From NCBI GenBank assembly GCA_036375895.1, contig DASVBJ010000171.1, positions 1 to 16,759 of the forward strand: a stretch of 16,759 nt of DNA. Direction: 5' to 3'. Positions within the stretch are counted from its first letter, which is position 1; each line of letters starts with the position of its first letter. The notes under the pieces were generated by a model. The model saw only the letters and a list, made by a program, of their open reading frames with translations, was not told where the DNA came from and searched no databases. Source of the stretch: DASVBJ01 sp036375895 (GTDB taxonomy: Bacteria > Actinomycetota > Actinomycetes > JACCUZ01). This document shows positions 1 through 8,618 of this stretch, piece by piece. The translations under genes were made by a program, and so were the position numbers.

Positions 1-148
1 TGGCCGGGGCCCCGCCCGTGTAGGTGTGCAGGCCACGGTCGTCGAGCACCGGCGCCAGCTCGTCGGCGTGCTCGACCCGCAACGGCTCCAGGGTCAGTCG
101 CCGTGTGCCCAGCGGTGGCGGGTCGACCCAGGAGTCCAGACTGACCAC
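1..148 (-). CDS. GNAT family N-acetyltransferase, N-terminal fragment (cut by window edge)
   Basis: The first 49 codons of a protein that runs off the left edge. The frame opens after a TAG (162-160) and begins at GTG 148, giving a start that reads MVSLDSWVDPPPLGTRRLTL and continues with EPLRVEHADELAPVL. The 'L.T.RL.LEPL...HADEL' pattern is the usual first strand and helix of GNAT acyltransferases of the RimJ/RimL type, which move an acetyl group from acetyl-CoA to an amine. The acetyl-CoA-binding motif A lies outside the window, so substrate and activity cannot be judged. No Shine-Dalgarno is visible. A TAGCGT hexamer ends 6 nt before the GTG, which fits a leaderless transcript. It lies 55 nt after the isochorismatase-like gene on the same strand and may have its own promoter. 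Confidence 0.72.
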   Translation of the reverse strand, partial: MVSLDSWVDPPPLGTRRLTLEPLRVEHADELAPVLDDRGLHTYTGGAPA

Positions 149-154
149 GTCGGC

Positions 155-160
155 ACGCTA
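155..160 (-). promoter_or_regulatory. Putative -10 element (TAGCGT) for a leaderless GNAT transcript
   Basis: On the minus strand TAGCGT matches the actinobacterial TANNNT -10 pattern and ends 6 nt before GTG 148, so transcription would begin at or next to the start codon. No convincing -35 was found at 16-18 nt. Confidence 0.35.
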
Positions 161-203
161 CGCGGCCGGGCCGTTCGTCACCACGGGGGTCGCAACGCCG
201 GGC

Positions 204-818
204 TCAGCCTCGGCCCAGCTCCGCAAGGGCCTGCGCGGCGGTGAGACAGCCGGCCGTGGCGAGGTCGAGGTTCGCGAGGGACGCCCGGTGCACGCCCTCG
301 TCCGCGGCCGTGACGCAGTCGCTCACCACGTGCACGACGAAGCCGAGGTCGGTGCCGTGCCGCGCCGTCTGCTCGACGGTGAGGTTCGTCGCCACGCCGG
401 TCACGAGCAGGGTGTCGATGCCGTGCTCGCCGAGCCACTCGACGAGGCCGTTGCCGGCCAGCCCGGACAGCCGCTGGTTGTCCACCACGAGGTCGCCGTC
501 GCCGACGGTCATCTCGGGGATCAGCGCGGCGCCGGGGGAGTCGGGACGGAAGGCCTCCTGCGCCTCGCCGACGGCCTGCATGAAGCCGGTGTTGCGGACC
601 AGTCCGCCCTCGCCCTCCGGGACCGTGAACCGGGTGAACACCACCGGCACACCGGCCGCGCGAGCCGCGTCGTGGAAGGCGGCGGCCCGCGGCACGACCC
701 CCGAGGCGGCCACCGGCTCGGCGAGCATCGGACCGAAGAAGCCCACCGGGGCGATGACGTTGACCTGCCAGTGCAGGGCGAGGACGGCGGTACGTCGTGG
801 GTCGATCGGCATCGGCAC
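204..818 (-). CDS. Isochorismatase-fold protein lacking the catalytic Asp-Lys-Cys residues
   Basis: A 204-aa protein of normal length for the cysteine hydrolase/isochorismatase superfamily. Fold landmarks are clear: a first strand TAVLALHWQ (10-18), a central VVFTRF strand (59-64), a VVDNQRLSG segment (111-119) and the cis-peptide loop TGVATN (140-145) before a VEQTAR helix. In active family members the positions here held by H16, N114 and T147 are Asp, Lys and the nucleophilic Cys. All three are replaced, so ordinary Cys-dependent hydrolysis looks impossible. It may be a non-enzymatic relative or use other chemistry. GTG 818 lies 3 nt after the DUF58 stop, which suggests cotranscription with the moxR operon; ATG 812 is an alternative start. 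No clear Shine-Dalgarno is seen. Family assignment is confident; function is unknown. Confidence 0.85.
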   Translation of the reverse strand: MPMPIDPRRTAVLALHWQVNVIAPVGFFGPMLAEPVAASGVVPRAAAFHDAARAAGVPVVFTRFTVPEGEGGLVRNTGFMQAVGEAQEAFRPDSPGAALIPEMTVGDGDLVVDNQRLSGLAGNGLVEWLGEHGIDTLLVTGVATNLTVEQTARHGTDLGFVVHVVSDCVTAADEGVHRASLANLDLATAGCLTAAQALAELGRG

Positions 819-821
819 AGA

Positions 822-2116
822 CTAGAGGCGGCCGGCCGCCTTCAGCGCCAGGTAGCGGTCGGCGAGCATCGACGCGAGCTCGTCCGGCGCGGCGTCGACC
901 ACCTCCACCCCCCGGTGGCCCAGCTGCTCGGCGACCCGGCGGCGGTCGGTCCGGGAGCGCTCGGCGGCGGCCGCGTCGTACACGGCGGCGACCTCGCCGC
1001 GGGCCGCGGCCATGAGCTCCACCTGCGGGTCCGCCACGCTCGCCACGACGACCCGGTGACGCCGAACGAGCTGTGGCAGGACGGGCAGGAGCCCCTCCTC
1101 GACCGGAGCCGCGTCGAGCCCGGTGAGCAGCACCACCAGTGACCGGTGCGACGCCCGGGCCAGCACCGTCGACACCAGGCCGGCGTAGTCGGGCTCGATC
1201 AGGGCCGGCTCCAGCGGTGCCATGGCCTCCACGAGACTGGGCAGCAGCTCGGTCACCGACGCCCCCTCGACCCGGGCTCGTACCCGCCGGTCGTAGGCGA
1301 GCAGGTCGACCCGGTCGCCCGCGCGCGAGGCCAGCGCGGCGAGCAGCAGGGCGGCGTCCATCGAGGTGTCGAGCCGCGGCGCATCGCCCACCCGGCCCGC
1401 GGCCGTGCGGCCGGTGTCGAGGACCAGCAGGATCCGCCGGTCGCGCTCGGGTCGCCAGGTGCGCACCATCACGTCGGCCGCGCGCGCCGAGGCCCGCCAG
1501 TCGATCGACCGGACGTCGTCGCCGACGACGTACTCCCGCAACGAGTCGAACTCCGTCCCCTGCCCGCGGACGAGGGCGGCCGCCCGCCCGTCGAGCTGGC
1601 GGAGCCGGGCCAGCTTGCCGGGCAGGTGGCGGCGCGACGTGAAGGGCGGCAGCGCCCGCACCCGCCACGGCACGACGTGCGAGCCCTGCCGGCCCGCGAC
1701 GCCGAGCGGCCCCAGCGCACGGACCGTCACCCGGTGCGCGGGCCGGTCGCCGCGCCGCGTCGGCCGCAGGGTGGTGACGACCCGGACGCGTTCCCCCGCG
1801 GGCAGGTCGAGGTCGTGGCGCTGCTGTGCGGCGCCGGCGCTCGGCGGCCAGGCGTCGCGCAGCCGGCCGCGCACCCGCCGGCCCGTCGGGTTGGCGACGG
1901 TCAGGGTGACGGTCGCTGCCTCGCCGAGCCGCACGGCCTGGTCTCCCGACCGGGTCAGCTGCAGCGCCCGCACCGAGCCGGCGAGGGCCACGTCGACCGC
2001 GACGGCCGCCAGCACGAGGCCGGTCACCAGCAGCAGCCCCCACCCGCTCGGGAGGAGGAAGCCCACGACGACGGCGCCGGCCAGCGCCAGCAGCCCCGCC
2101 CGCCCGGTCAGCGCCA

Positions 2117-2117
<1 letters not shown>
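822..2117 (-). CDS. DUF58 domain-containing membrane-anchored protein
   Basis: 431 aa. The N-terminus has two close hydrophobic helices (about 7-23 and 27-46), followed by a beta-rich region with a TLTVANPTGRRVRGRL segment, then the DUF58 signature GTEFDSLREYVVGDDVRSIDW (about 187-207) and a von Willebrand A-like domain starting ILLVLDTGRT. The usual MIDAS DxSxS is degenerate (DTGRT), which is common in DUF58 proteins. Such proteins are nearly always encoded beside MoxR ATPases and are thought to be partners in MoxR-dependent protein maturation. Start ATG 2117 overlaps the moxR stop by one base (TGATG), so translation is probably coupled. The family is certain; the molecular role is not established. 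Confidence 0.93.
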
Positions 2118-3093
<976 letters not shown>

Positions 3094-3097
<4 letters not shown>

Positions 3098-4230
3098 GGG
3101 CGGCGAACCTCTCTCTCCAGGGCGTCCAGCTCGTCGGCGAGCCGTACCAGGGCGCGGTCGTCGGGCGGTGCGGCACCGTACAGCAGGGCGCCGACCTCAG
3201 GGGCGGTACGCCGGGTGCGCGCCGCGACCGCGTCCACCACCGCGGCCGGCGGCGCGCCCCGCGGCAGGCCGAGCAGCGGGGACAGCCGCGCCCGCAGCCC
3301 GGACCGCAGGGCGTCGGCGGCCCGGTCGCGGGCACCGCCACGTCGGTAGAGCCGGGCCCGCCCCTCGACCGTCTCGGCGGCGCGGACCACGACCGGCAGC
3401 GGCTCGGGCACCACCGGCCCCAGCCGTCGGGCCCGCCAGAGGGCGAGCAGGAGCACGGCCACGACGACCTGGCCGACGCCCCACCACACGCCGTCAGGCA
3501 CCAGCCCGTAGAAGGAGGTGGTCTCGTCGGACGGCACGTCGGAGAGGGAGGGCAGGTACCACAGCAGCCGCCCGTTGGCGCCCAGCAGGCCGAGGACCAG
3601 GCTCGCGTTGCCGAGCTCGCCGAACCGGCCGTTGGTGAACGGCTCCGGGTTGCCCACGACGGTCACCGACCGGCCCTCCGACCGTGCCTGCACCAGCGAG
3701 GGGCGCCCGTCGGACGAGTAGCAGCCGTCGACCTCGCCGCCGGCGGTGGTGATGTCGTAGCCGGCGCCACCGGCGTCGGCGCTGCCCGCGCGCCGGGCCA
3801 CCGGCAGCCCGCACACCGGCAACCGCGTGCCCTCCGGGCTCGGGTGGCCGGCCGTGACACCGTCGGCGAAGGAGCCCGGCTTCGCGGGGGACACCACGAC
3901 CAGGTCGGCGCGGGTGTCACGCACCGCACGCACCTGCGACTCGACGAGCCGGTCGGGGAACGCCACGAGCACCGTCACACCCGGCCCGGCCGCCTCGCGC
4001 AGCGCCGCGGTCGTCGTCACCAGGTCGACCCGCACCCCCTGGTCGCGCAGCACCTCGGCGACGGCCCTGCTGCCCGCCGGGTCGACCGCCCGCGGGTCGA
4101 GCAGCCCGCTGGGCCTGCCGCCGGACACCACAGCGAGCATCAGGGCGGCGAGCAGCACGAGCAGCACGACGGCCACCGGGCCGCGCGCGGCACGCCACAC
4201 CTGTCCGGGGGACGCGTCGACGGTGCTCAT
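3094..4230 (-). CDS. DUF4350 domain-containing membrane protein
   Basis: 378 aa. An N-terminal membrane helix (about 18-37, VAVVLLVLLAALMLAVVSG) is followed by an extracytoplasmic-type domain starting SGLLDPRAVDPAGSRAVAEVL, the typical DUF4350 opening. This domain contains strands such as VTVLVAFPDRLV and LVVVSPAK. A second membrane helix (about 252-270, VGQVVVAVLLLALWRARRLG) precedes an Arg-rich cytoplasmic tail. Two cysteines around 140 and 167 lie in the outer domain and could pair. The Rossmann-like core resembles GATase/ThuA-type folds but I see no catalytic Cys-His pair. It overlaps the DUF4129 gene upstream by 4 nt (ATGA) and moxR downstream by 4 nt. It is a standard member of the actinobacterial moxR cassette with no proven biochemical role. 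Confidence 0.9.
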
Positions 4231-4871
4231 CGCGACCCGCCGGAGAGCACCGGGCGGGCTGCCCGGACCCGGTCGTCGAGGTCGCGCAGCGCCCGGTCCG
4301 AGTCGGCGCTCGCCGGCCGCCCGCCGTACCAGATCTCGTCGAAGAGCCGGGCGCCCGCGCGCAGCCCGACGGCACAGTCCGGGAGCGCCGCGGCGGCCTC
4401 GGCGGCGGCCTCGTCGGCGGTGCGACCCGGCCGCGGGTCGAGCAGCGAGCGTTCCTCCAGGGCGCGTACGACGGCGCGGAAGCGCTCACGCACCGCCTCG
4501 GCCCACTCGCCGGCAGCGGCGTGCGCGTCGGCGGCGGCCCGGTGTTCGGCGGAGGACCGCGGCCGCCCCAGGAACAGCGGCTGCTCGGTCCGGGCGGTGC
4601 GACCGAGCGGACCGACCTTGAGCCGCACCGCGACGACCGCGGCAACGACGGCCAGCAGCAGGACCGCCAGCCCCAGGTAGCCGCCGGGGGACACCCCCGC
4701 GGCCCCGTCCAGCAGGTCGGCGAGGTGCTCGTAGAGCCAGCGCAGGACCCGCTCGGTGAGGCTCGGCTCGGCCTGCCGGTAGACCTGCTTGGCCAGCTCG
4801 TCGCGGGCCAGCTCGCGCGCCTGCTCGCGCCCGAGGTCGACCGGCACCTCGAAGGGAAGGGTCGGGATCAC
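4227..4871 (-). CDS. DUF4129 domain-containing protein
   Basis: 214 aa. An amphipathic N-terminal half (REQARELARDELAKQVYRQ) leads to one membrane helix (about 64-87, GYLGLAVLLLAVVAAVVAVRL). A cytoplasmic C-terminal DUF4129 domain follows, with the typical EWAEAVRERFRAVVRALEER helix, a DPRPGRTADEAA segment, and the closing LFDEIWYGGRPAS motif. Related domains occur at the C-terminus of bacterial transglutaminase-like membrane proteins, also beside MoxR and DUF58 genes, so it is probably part of the same membrane assembly. The GTG start at 4871 lies one base after the TGA of the upstream membrane-protein gene (TGACGTG), and its end overlaps DUF4350 by 4 nt. Confidence 0.92.
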   Translation of the reverse strand: MIPTLPFEVPVDLGREQARELARDELAKQVYRQAEPSLTERVLRWLYEHLADLLDGAAGVSPGGYLGLAVLLLAVVAAVVAVRLKVGPLGRTARTEQPLFLGRPRSSAEHRAAADAHAAAGEWAEAVRERFRAVVRALEERSLLDPRPGRTADEAAAEAAAALPDCAVGLRAGARLFDEIWYGGRPASADSDRALRDLDDRVRAARPVLSGGSR

Positions 4872-4872
4872 G

Positions 4873-6117
4873 TCACCCGCCGTACGCCGGGCCCGGTGCC
4901 GCGTCGGGCGCGGTGCCCGGCGTGGCGGACAGGCCCGGGGCGGTGAGTCCGGCCGCCCTGGTCAGCTCCATGTCCAGGGCCTCTCGGCGGATGCGGCGGT
5001 CGACGTAGAGCAGCGCCGTCGAGGCGGCCGTGAACGGCCAGGTGACCGCGGACGCGACGATCGTGCCGACGCCCGTCACCAGCAGCGGGGCCAGCGTGTA
5101 GGGGTTGGCGGAGTCGCCTCCGCCGAGGAACGAGACGAACACCGCCCCCAGGGTGAACGGCACCGAGAGGATGCCCGACAGCACCTGCGCGATCACGTTG
5201 ACGAGCACCAGGATCCCGAAGGTGCGCCACCAGCCGTTCTTGACCAACGTCCGCGAGCGCCGCAGGGACGCCACCACCCCCTGCCGCTCCAGGACAGCCG
5301 CCGGCGGCGCCAGCGCGAACGCGACGTAGAGATAGGTGGCGGCGGCGACGAACGCCGGCACCCCGGCCAGGAACCCGAGCGCCACCACCGCCCCGGGGGC
5401 GCCGGTGACGGCGAGCAGGATGCCCGGCCCCAGCGCGGCCGCGCCGACGCCGACCATCGCGAGGAAGACCAGCACCGTGACGCCGAACAGTGCGGGCAGT
5501 CGGGGCCGCGCCAGCCGCCAGGCCTCGGCCGTGGTGATGCTCTGGCCGAGCACCGCGCGGCTCACGACGACGGTGACCATGCCGGTGAGCACCAACGTGG
5601 CGACCAGTGTGACGAGCACCTGCAGCCCCGCCGCGGACACCGAGCTCGCCGCGAAGGAGAACTCCTCGTCCGTCGTGGTCGGCTGGTCGACCCGGAACGC
5701 GACGTCCCCGGTGTCGTGCAGCAGCAGCCAGGTGAGCGGGATGGTGAGCAGCTGGCTGGCGACCGCGACCAGGGCGGAGAAGCCGAGCATCGTCCGGGGG
5801 TGCGCGCGCATCGTCGAGATCGCGCCGTCGAGGATCTCGCCCACCCCGAGCGGGCGCAGCGGGATGACACCCGGCTTGGCGGCCGCGGGCTCGGGCGGTG
5901 GTGCCCAGCCGGGCCGTCCCCACCCCGGCGGCTGGCCCCACCCCGGCGGCTGGCCCCATCCCTGCTGGCCCCACCCCGGCGGCTGGCCGGCAGCCGGCGG
6001 CGGGTACGTCGGGTGCGGCGGAGGCTGCTGTGGTGACCATCCCGGCGGCACCGGTGCTCCTGCGCGGTCGCCGGCGTTCTCGTCGCCCGGCGAGGCCCAG
6101 CCCGGCTGGTCGGTCAT
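4873..6117 (-). CDS. Polytopic membrane protein with Pro/Gly/Trp-rich N-terminus (glycerophosphoryl diester phosphodiesterase membrane-domain type)
   Basis: 414 aa. The first 85 residues are low complexity and rich in Pro, Gly, Trp and Gln, with a repeated QPPGWG unit (about 45-66), and should be a disordered cytoplasmic tail. The segment PLRPLGVGEILDGAISTMR (86-104) is the characteristic entry to the actinobacterial membrane domain often annotated as glycerophosphoryl diester phosphodiesterase membrane domain. About six hydrophobic stretches follow (about 112-133, 163-190, 209-240, 243-270, 299-330, 342-370). The phosphodiesterase catalytic domain itself is absent, so the enzyme name should not be transferred. 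ATG 6117 is chosen because the repeat-rich reading starts there; ATG 6159, 14 codons earlier, is possible. It is the first gene of the moxR operon and faces mtrA. Confidence 0.88.
   Translation of the reverse strand: MTDQPGWASPGDENAGDRAGAPVPPGWSPQQPPPHPTYPPPAAGQPPGWGQQGWGQPPGWGQPPGWGRPGWAPPPEPAAAKPGVIPLRPLGVGEILDGAISTMRAHPRTMLGFSALVAVASQLLTIPLTWLLLHDTGDVAFRVDQPTTTDEEFSFAASSVSAAGLQVLVTLVATLVLTGMVTVVVSRAVLGQSITTAEAWRLARPRLPALFGVTVLVFLAMVGVGAAALGPGILLAVTGAPGAVVALGFLAGVPAFVAAATYLYVAFALAPPAAVLERQGVVASLRRSRTLVKNGWWRTFGILVLVNVIAQVLSGILSVPFTLGAVFVSFLGGGDSANPYTLAPLLVTGVGTIVASAVTWPFTAASTALLYVDRRIRREALDMELTRAAGLTAPGLSATPGTAPDAAPGPAYGG
5918..5986. repeat. 18-bp tandem repeats coding QPPGWG units
   Basis: The 18-mer CCCCACCCCGGCGGCTGG (plus strand) occurs exactly at 5918-5935, 5936-5953 and 5969-5986, with a divergent 15-bp version (5954-5968) between the last two. 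On the coding (minus) strand each unit adds a Gln-Pro-Pro-Gly-Trp-Gly block. Copy number could vary by slippage without breaking the frame. Confidence 0.85.
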
Positions 6118-6157
6118 GCGGTGCGCCCCCAAGTCGCCATGGTCGTGAGACGCCGTC

Positions 6158-6166
6158 ATCGTGCCA
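6158..6166 (-). promoter_or_regulatory. Putative extended -10 (TGGCACGAT) of the membrane protein-moxR operon
   Basis: On the minus strand TGG precedes CACGAT, an extended -10-like element. It would start RNA near 6150 and leave a leader of about 33 nt before ATG 6117. The same nine bases, with one change, serve mtrA on the other strand. Confidence 0.35.
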
Positions 6167-6227
6167 CGTCGCGGTGACCGTCTCGATGACGATTCGGGTG
6201 TCGGGGTCAGCGGCGGGGCGCGCGGGG

Positions 6228-6236
6228 TGCCACGAT
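6228..6236 (+). promoter_or_regulatory. Putative extended -10 (TGCCACGAT) of mtrA
   Basis: TGC followed by CACGAT ends 7 nt before ATG 6244, placing the start of transcription close to the start codon. No Shine-Dalgarno precedes mtrA, so a leaderless mRNA is likely. No recognisable -35 is present, consistent with an extended -10 promoter. Confidence 0.4.
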
Positions 6237-6243
6237 GTGCGGC

Positions 6244-6921
6244 ATGAAGGGACGTGTGCTCATCGTCGACGACGACACCGCACTGGCCGAGATGCTCGGC
6301 ATCGTGCTCCGCAACGAGGGTTACGAGCCTGTGCTGTGCTCCGACGGCGACCGTGCCCTGAGCGTGTTCCGCGAGCACAAGCCCGACCTGGTGCTGCTCG
6401 ACCTGATGCTGCCCGGCACCGACGGCATCGACGTGTGCCGGCAGATCAGGGGCGAGTCCGGCGTGCCCATCGTGATGCTCACGGCCAAGGGCGACACGAT
6501 CGACGTGGTCGTGGGGCTCGAGTCCGGAGCCGACGACTACGTCGTCAAGCCTTTCAAGCCCAAGGAGCTGGTCGCGCGGATCCGCGCCCGCCTGCGGCGC
6601 AGCGAGGAGCCGGCACCCGAGACCCTGGAGATCGGGGACCTGGTCATCGACGTCGCCGGCCACTCGGTCAAGCGCGACGGCCGGCCCATCGCGTTGACGC
6701 CGCTCGAGTTCGACCTGCTTGTGGCCCTCGCCCGCAAGCCCTGGCAGGTGTTCACCCGCGAGGTGCTGCTCGAGCAGGTGTGGGGCTACCGCCACGCAGC
6801 CGACACCCGGCTCGTCAACGTGCACGTCCAGCGTCTGCGCTCCAAGGTCGAGCACGACCCCGAGCGGCCCGAGGTCGTGGTGACCGTCCGCGGCGTCGGC
6901 TACAAGGCGGGGCCGGCCTGA
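6244..6921 (+). CDS. mtrA: DNA-binding response regulator MtrA (OmpR/PhoB family)
   Basis: 225 aa. The receiver domain has the acidic cluster D9-D10-D11, phospho-acceptor D53 in LVLLDLMLPG, T80 in MLTAK and K102 in VVKPFKPKEL. The C-terminal winged helix contains PLEFDLLVALARKPWQVFTR, LEQVWGYRHAADTRLVNVHV and ends TVRGVGYKAGP. The match to mycobacterial MtrA is nearly continuous as I recall it. MtrA is phosphorylated by MtrB and controls cell-wall hydrolase, division and replication-linked genes in actinobacteria. ATG 6244 is preferred because it gives the canonical MKGRVLIVDDD start with a -10-like element 7 nt upstream; ATG 6235 adds three residues. mtrB and lpqB follow without gaps. Confidence 0.97.
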   Translation: MKGRVLIVDDDTALAEMLGIVLRNEGYEPVLCSDGDRALSVFREHKPDLVLLDLMLPGTDGIDVCRQIRGESGVPIVMLTAKGDTIDVVVGLESGADDYVVKPFKPKELVARIRARLRRSEEPAPETLEIGDLVIDVAGHSVKRDGRPIALTPLEFDLLVALARKPWQVFTREVLLEQVWGYRHAADTRLVNVHVQRLRSKVEHDPERPEVVVTVRGVGYKAGPA

Positions 6922-8618
6922 CGACGACCCTCCTCTCCGACGCGCGGCGGCGCGGCAGGGCCATCGCACTCCGCGTACGACGTCACACGCGCCGGTGGTG
7001 GCGCCGTGGGGTCGCGGGGTGGCGGCGGTCGCTGCAGCTGCGGGTCGTCACGACGACCATCGTGCTCTCGGTCGTCGTCATCACGGTGCTCGGCAGCTTC
7101 CTGGTCAACCGGGTGGCCGACGGCCTGCTCGACGCCAAGGTGCAGGCTGCCCTGGCCGAGGCCGCGACGGGTGGGCGTAGTGCCCAGGAGGCGTTCGACT
7201 CGGCCGACCGCACCGACCCGACGGTCTACGAGACTCTCGTGCGCGACCTCGTGCGACGGCTCTCCACGGGCGGTGGGCCCGCCGGCGCCAACGACGTCGT
7301 GATGCTGCGCGGGCCGGACGTGACCGCGCCGGGCGCCCCGCTCGGGGTGTCGTCGTTCGACGTGGTCGACGAGACGATCCCCGCCGACCTGCGCCGGAGC
7401 GTGGAGACCGGAAGCAACCAGGTCTGGACCTACGTCGAGCTGCGGCGCTCCGGTAGCCCGCCCGTCCCGGCGGTGGCCATCGGGTCCCCGGTGGTCATCC
7501 CGACCGTCGGTGTCTACGAGCTGTACTTCGTGTTCCCTCTCGACAAGGAGCAGCAGACCCTCGGGCTGGTGCAGCGAACCCTCGCGGTCGCCGCCCTCGG
7601 CCTGGTGCTGCTGGTCGGCGGCATCGCCTGGCTCGTCACCCGTCAGGTCGTCACGCCGGTGCGGATGGCCGCCCGCATCGCCGAGCGGCTCGCCGCCGGT
7701 CGGCTGGAGGAGCGCATGCGGGTGCGGGGCGAGGACGACCTGGCCCGTCTGGCGGCGTCCTTCAACAAGATGGCCTCCAGCCTGCAGCACCAGATCCGCC
7801 AGCTCGAGGACCTGTCCCGGGTGCAGCGGCGGTTCGTCTCGGACGTCTCGCACGAGCTGCGCACGCCCCTGACGACGGTGCGGATGGCCGCGGACGTGCT
7901 GCACGAGTCGCGCGCGGGTTTCGACCCGGTGGTCGAGCGCAGCGCCGAGATCCTGCAGGCCCAGCTCGACCGCTTCGAGGCGCTGCTCGGCGACCTGCTC
8001 GAGATCAGCCGGTACGACGCGGGCGCCGCGGTGCTCGAGGTGGAGCCGACCGACCTGCGCCTGGTGGCGTCGCGCGTCCTGGACGCCGCCGAGCCGCTCG
8101 CCGAGCGGACCGGCAGCCGGGTCCGGCTGCTCGCCCCGCACACGCCCTGCGTCGCAGAGGTGGACCCGCGCCGGATCGAGCGGGTCCTGCGCAACCTCGT
8201 GGTCAACGCCATCGAGCACGGCGAAGGCCGGCCGATCGAGGTCCGGATCGCCGGGGACGAGCAGGCGGTGGCCGTGGCGGTCCGCGACCACGGCGTCGGG
8301 CTCGGCCCGGGCGAGGCGGCGATGGTGTTCAACCGGTTCTGGCGGGCCGACCCGGCCCGCGCCCGGACCACCGGGGGCACCGGGCTGGGGCTGTCCATCG
8401 CGATGGAGGACGCCCACCTGCACGGCGGCTGGCTGCAGGCGTGGGGAGAGCTGGGCGACGGCTCTCAGTTCCGCCTCACGGTGCCCCGGCGCCAGGGCGA
8501 GGAGCTGGAGCGGTCACCGGTGCCGCTGGAGCCCGCCGACTCGGTCCGGCTGCGACGCCCGGTCTCGGTGGGGGAGCCCTACCGCCGGGTCGGGCCGACG
8601 GGGGTGCCCGATGCGTGA
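6918..8618 (+). CDS. mtrB: Sensor histidine kinase MtrB (apparent CTG start)
   Basis: About 566 aa. A basic N-terminus (RRRGRAIALRVRRHTRRWWRR) leads to the MtrB hallmark WRRSLQLRVV and a membrane helix (about 43-63). An extracytoplasmic loop of about 155 residues, a second helix (about 220-243) and a HAMP domain (TPVRMAARIAERLAAGRL) follow. The kinase core has the H-box SDVSHELRTPLTTVRM with H312, N-box NLVVNAIEHG (N430), G1 DHGVGLG, the F-box NRFWRADPAR and G2 GTGLGLSIA. All catalytic boxes are intact. No ATG, GTG or TTG occurs in frame between the mtrA stop and the middle of the first membrane helix. CTG 6918, overlapping the mtrA TGA (CTGA) and 5 nt after a weak AAGGCGGGG, is the best candidate. 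It overlaps lpqB by 8 nt. Confidence 0.93.
   Translation: MTTTLLSDARRRGRAIALRVRRHTRRWWRRGVAGWRRSLQLRVVTTTIVLSVVVITVLGSFLVNRVADGLLDAKVQAALAEAATGGRSAQEAFDSADRTDPTVYETLVRDLVRRLSTGGGPAGANDVVMLRGPDVTAPGAPLGVSSFDVVDETIPADLRRSVETGSNQVWTYVELRRSGSPPVPAVAIGSPVVIPTVGVYELYFVFPLDKEQQTLGLVQRTLAVAALGLVLLVGGIAWLVTRQVVTPVRMAARIAERLAAGRLEERMRVRGEDDLARLAASFNKMASSLQHQIRQLEDLSRVQRRFVSDVSHELRTPLTTVRMAADVLHESRAGFDPVVERSAEILQAQLDRFEALLGDLLEISRYDAGAAVLEVEPTDLRLVASRVLDAAEPLAERTGSRVRLLAPHTPCVAEVDPRRIERVLRNLVVNAIEHGEGRPIEVRIAGDEQAVAVAVRDHGVGLGPGEAAMVFNRFWRADPARARTTGGTGLGLSIAMEDAHLHGGWLQAWGELGDGSQFRLTVPRRQGEELERSPVPLEPADSVRLRRPVSVGEPYRRVGPTGVPDA

Noticed and set aside
827..840. GGCGGCCGGCCGCC palindrome near the end of the DUF58 gene
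   Set aside because: It lies inside coding sequence, is entirely G/C, and such palindromes arise easily at this base composition.
24..1142. Long plus-strand open frame opposite the isochorismatase-like and DUF58 genes
   Set aside because: It has no domain and typical mirror-frame composition of GC-rich DNA, while the minus strand has clear families and coupled starts.
178..2043. A 621-codon minus-strand frame
   Set aside because: It reads Arg/Ala/Pro-rich nonsense through DUF58 in another frame.
4873..6117. Naming the membrane protein a glycerophosphoryl diester phosphodiesterase
   Set aside because: Only the membrane-domain type is seen; no catalytic domain or metal-binding residues of that enzyme are present.
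6174..6190. GTGAC and ATGAC 12 bp apart upstream of mtrA as possible MtrA boxes
   Set aside because: The match to the mycobacterial GTCAC-type direct repeat is too loose to claim a site.
5898..8618. A 906-codon open frame covering mtrA in the wrong frame and continuing into mtrB
   Set aside because: The part before 6918 is an Arg/Pro-rich shadow of mtrA and the minus-strand membrane gene; only the mtrB part carries domains.
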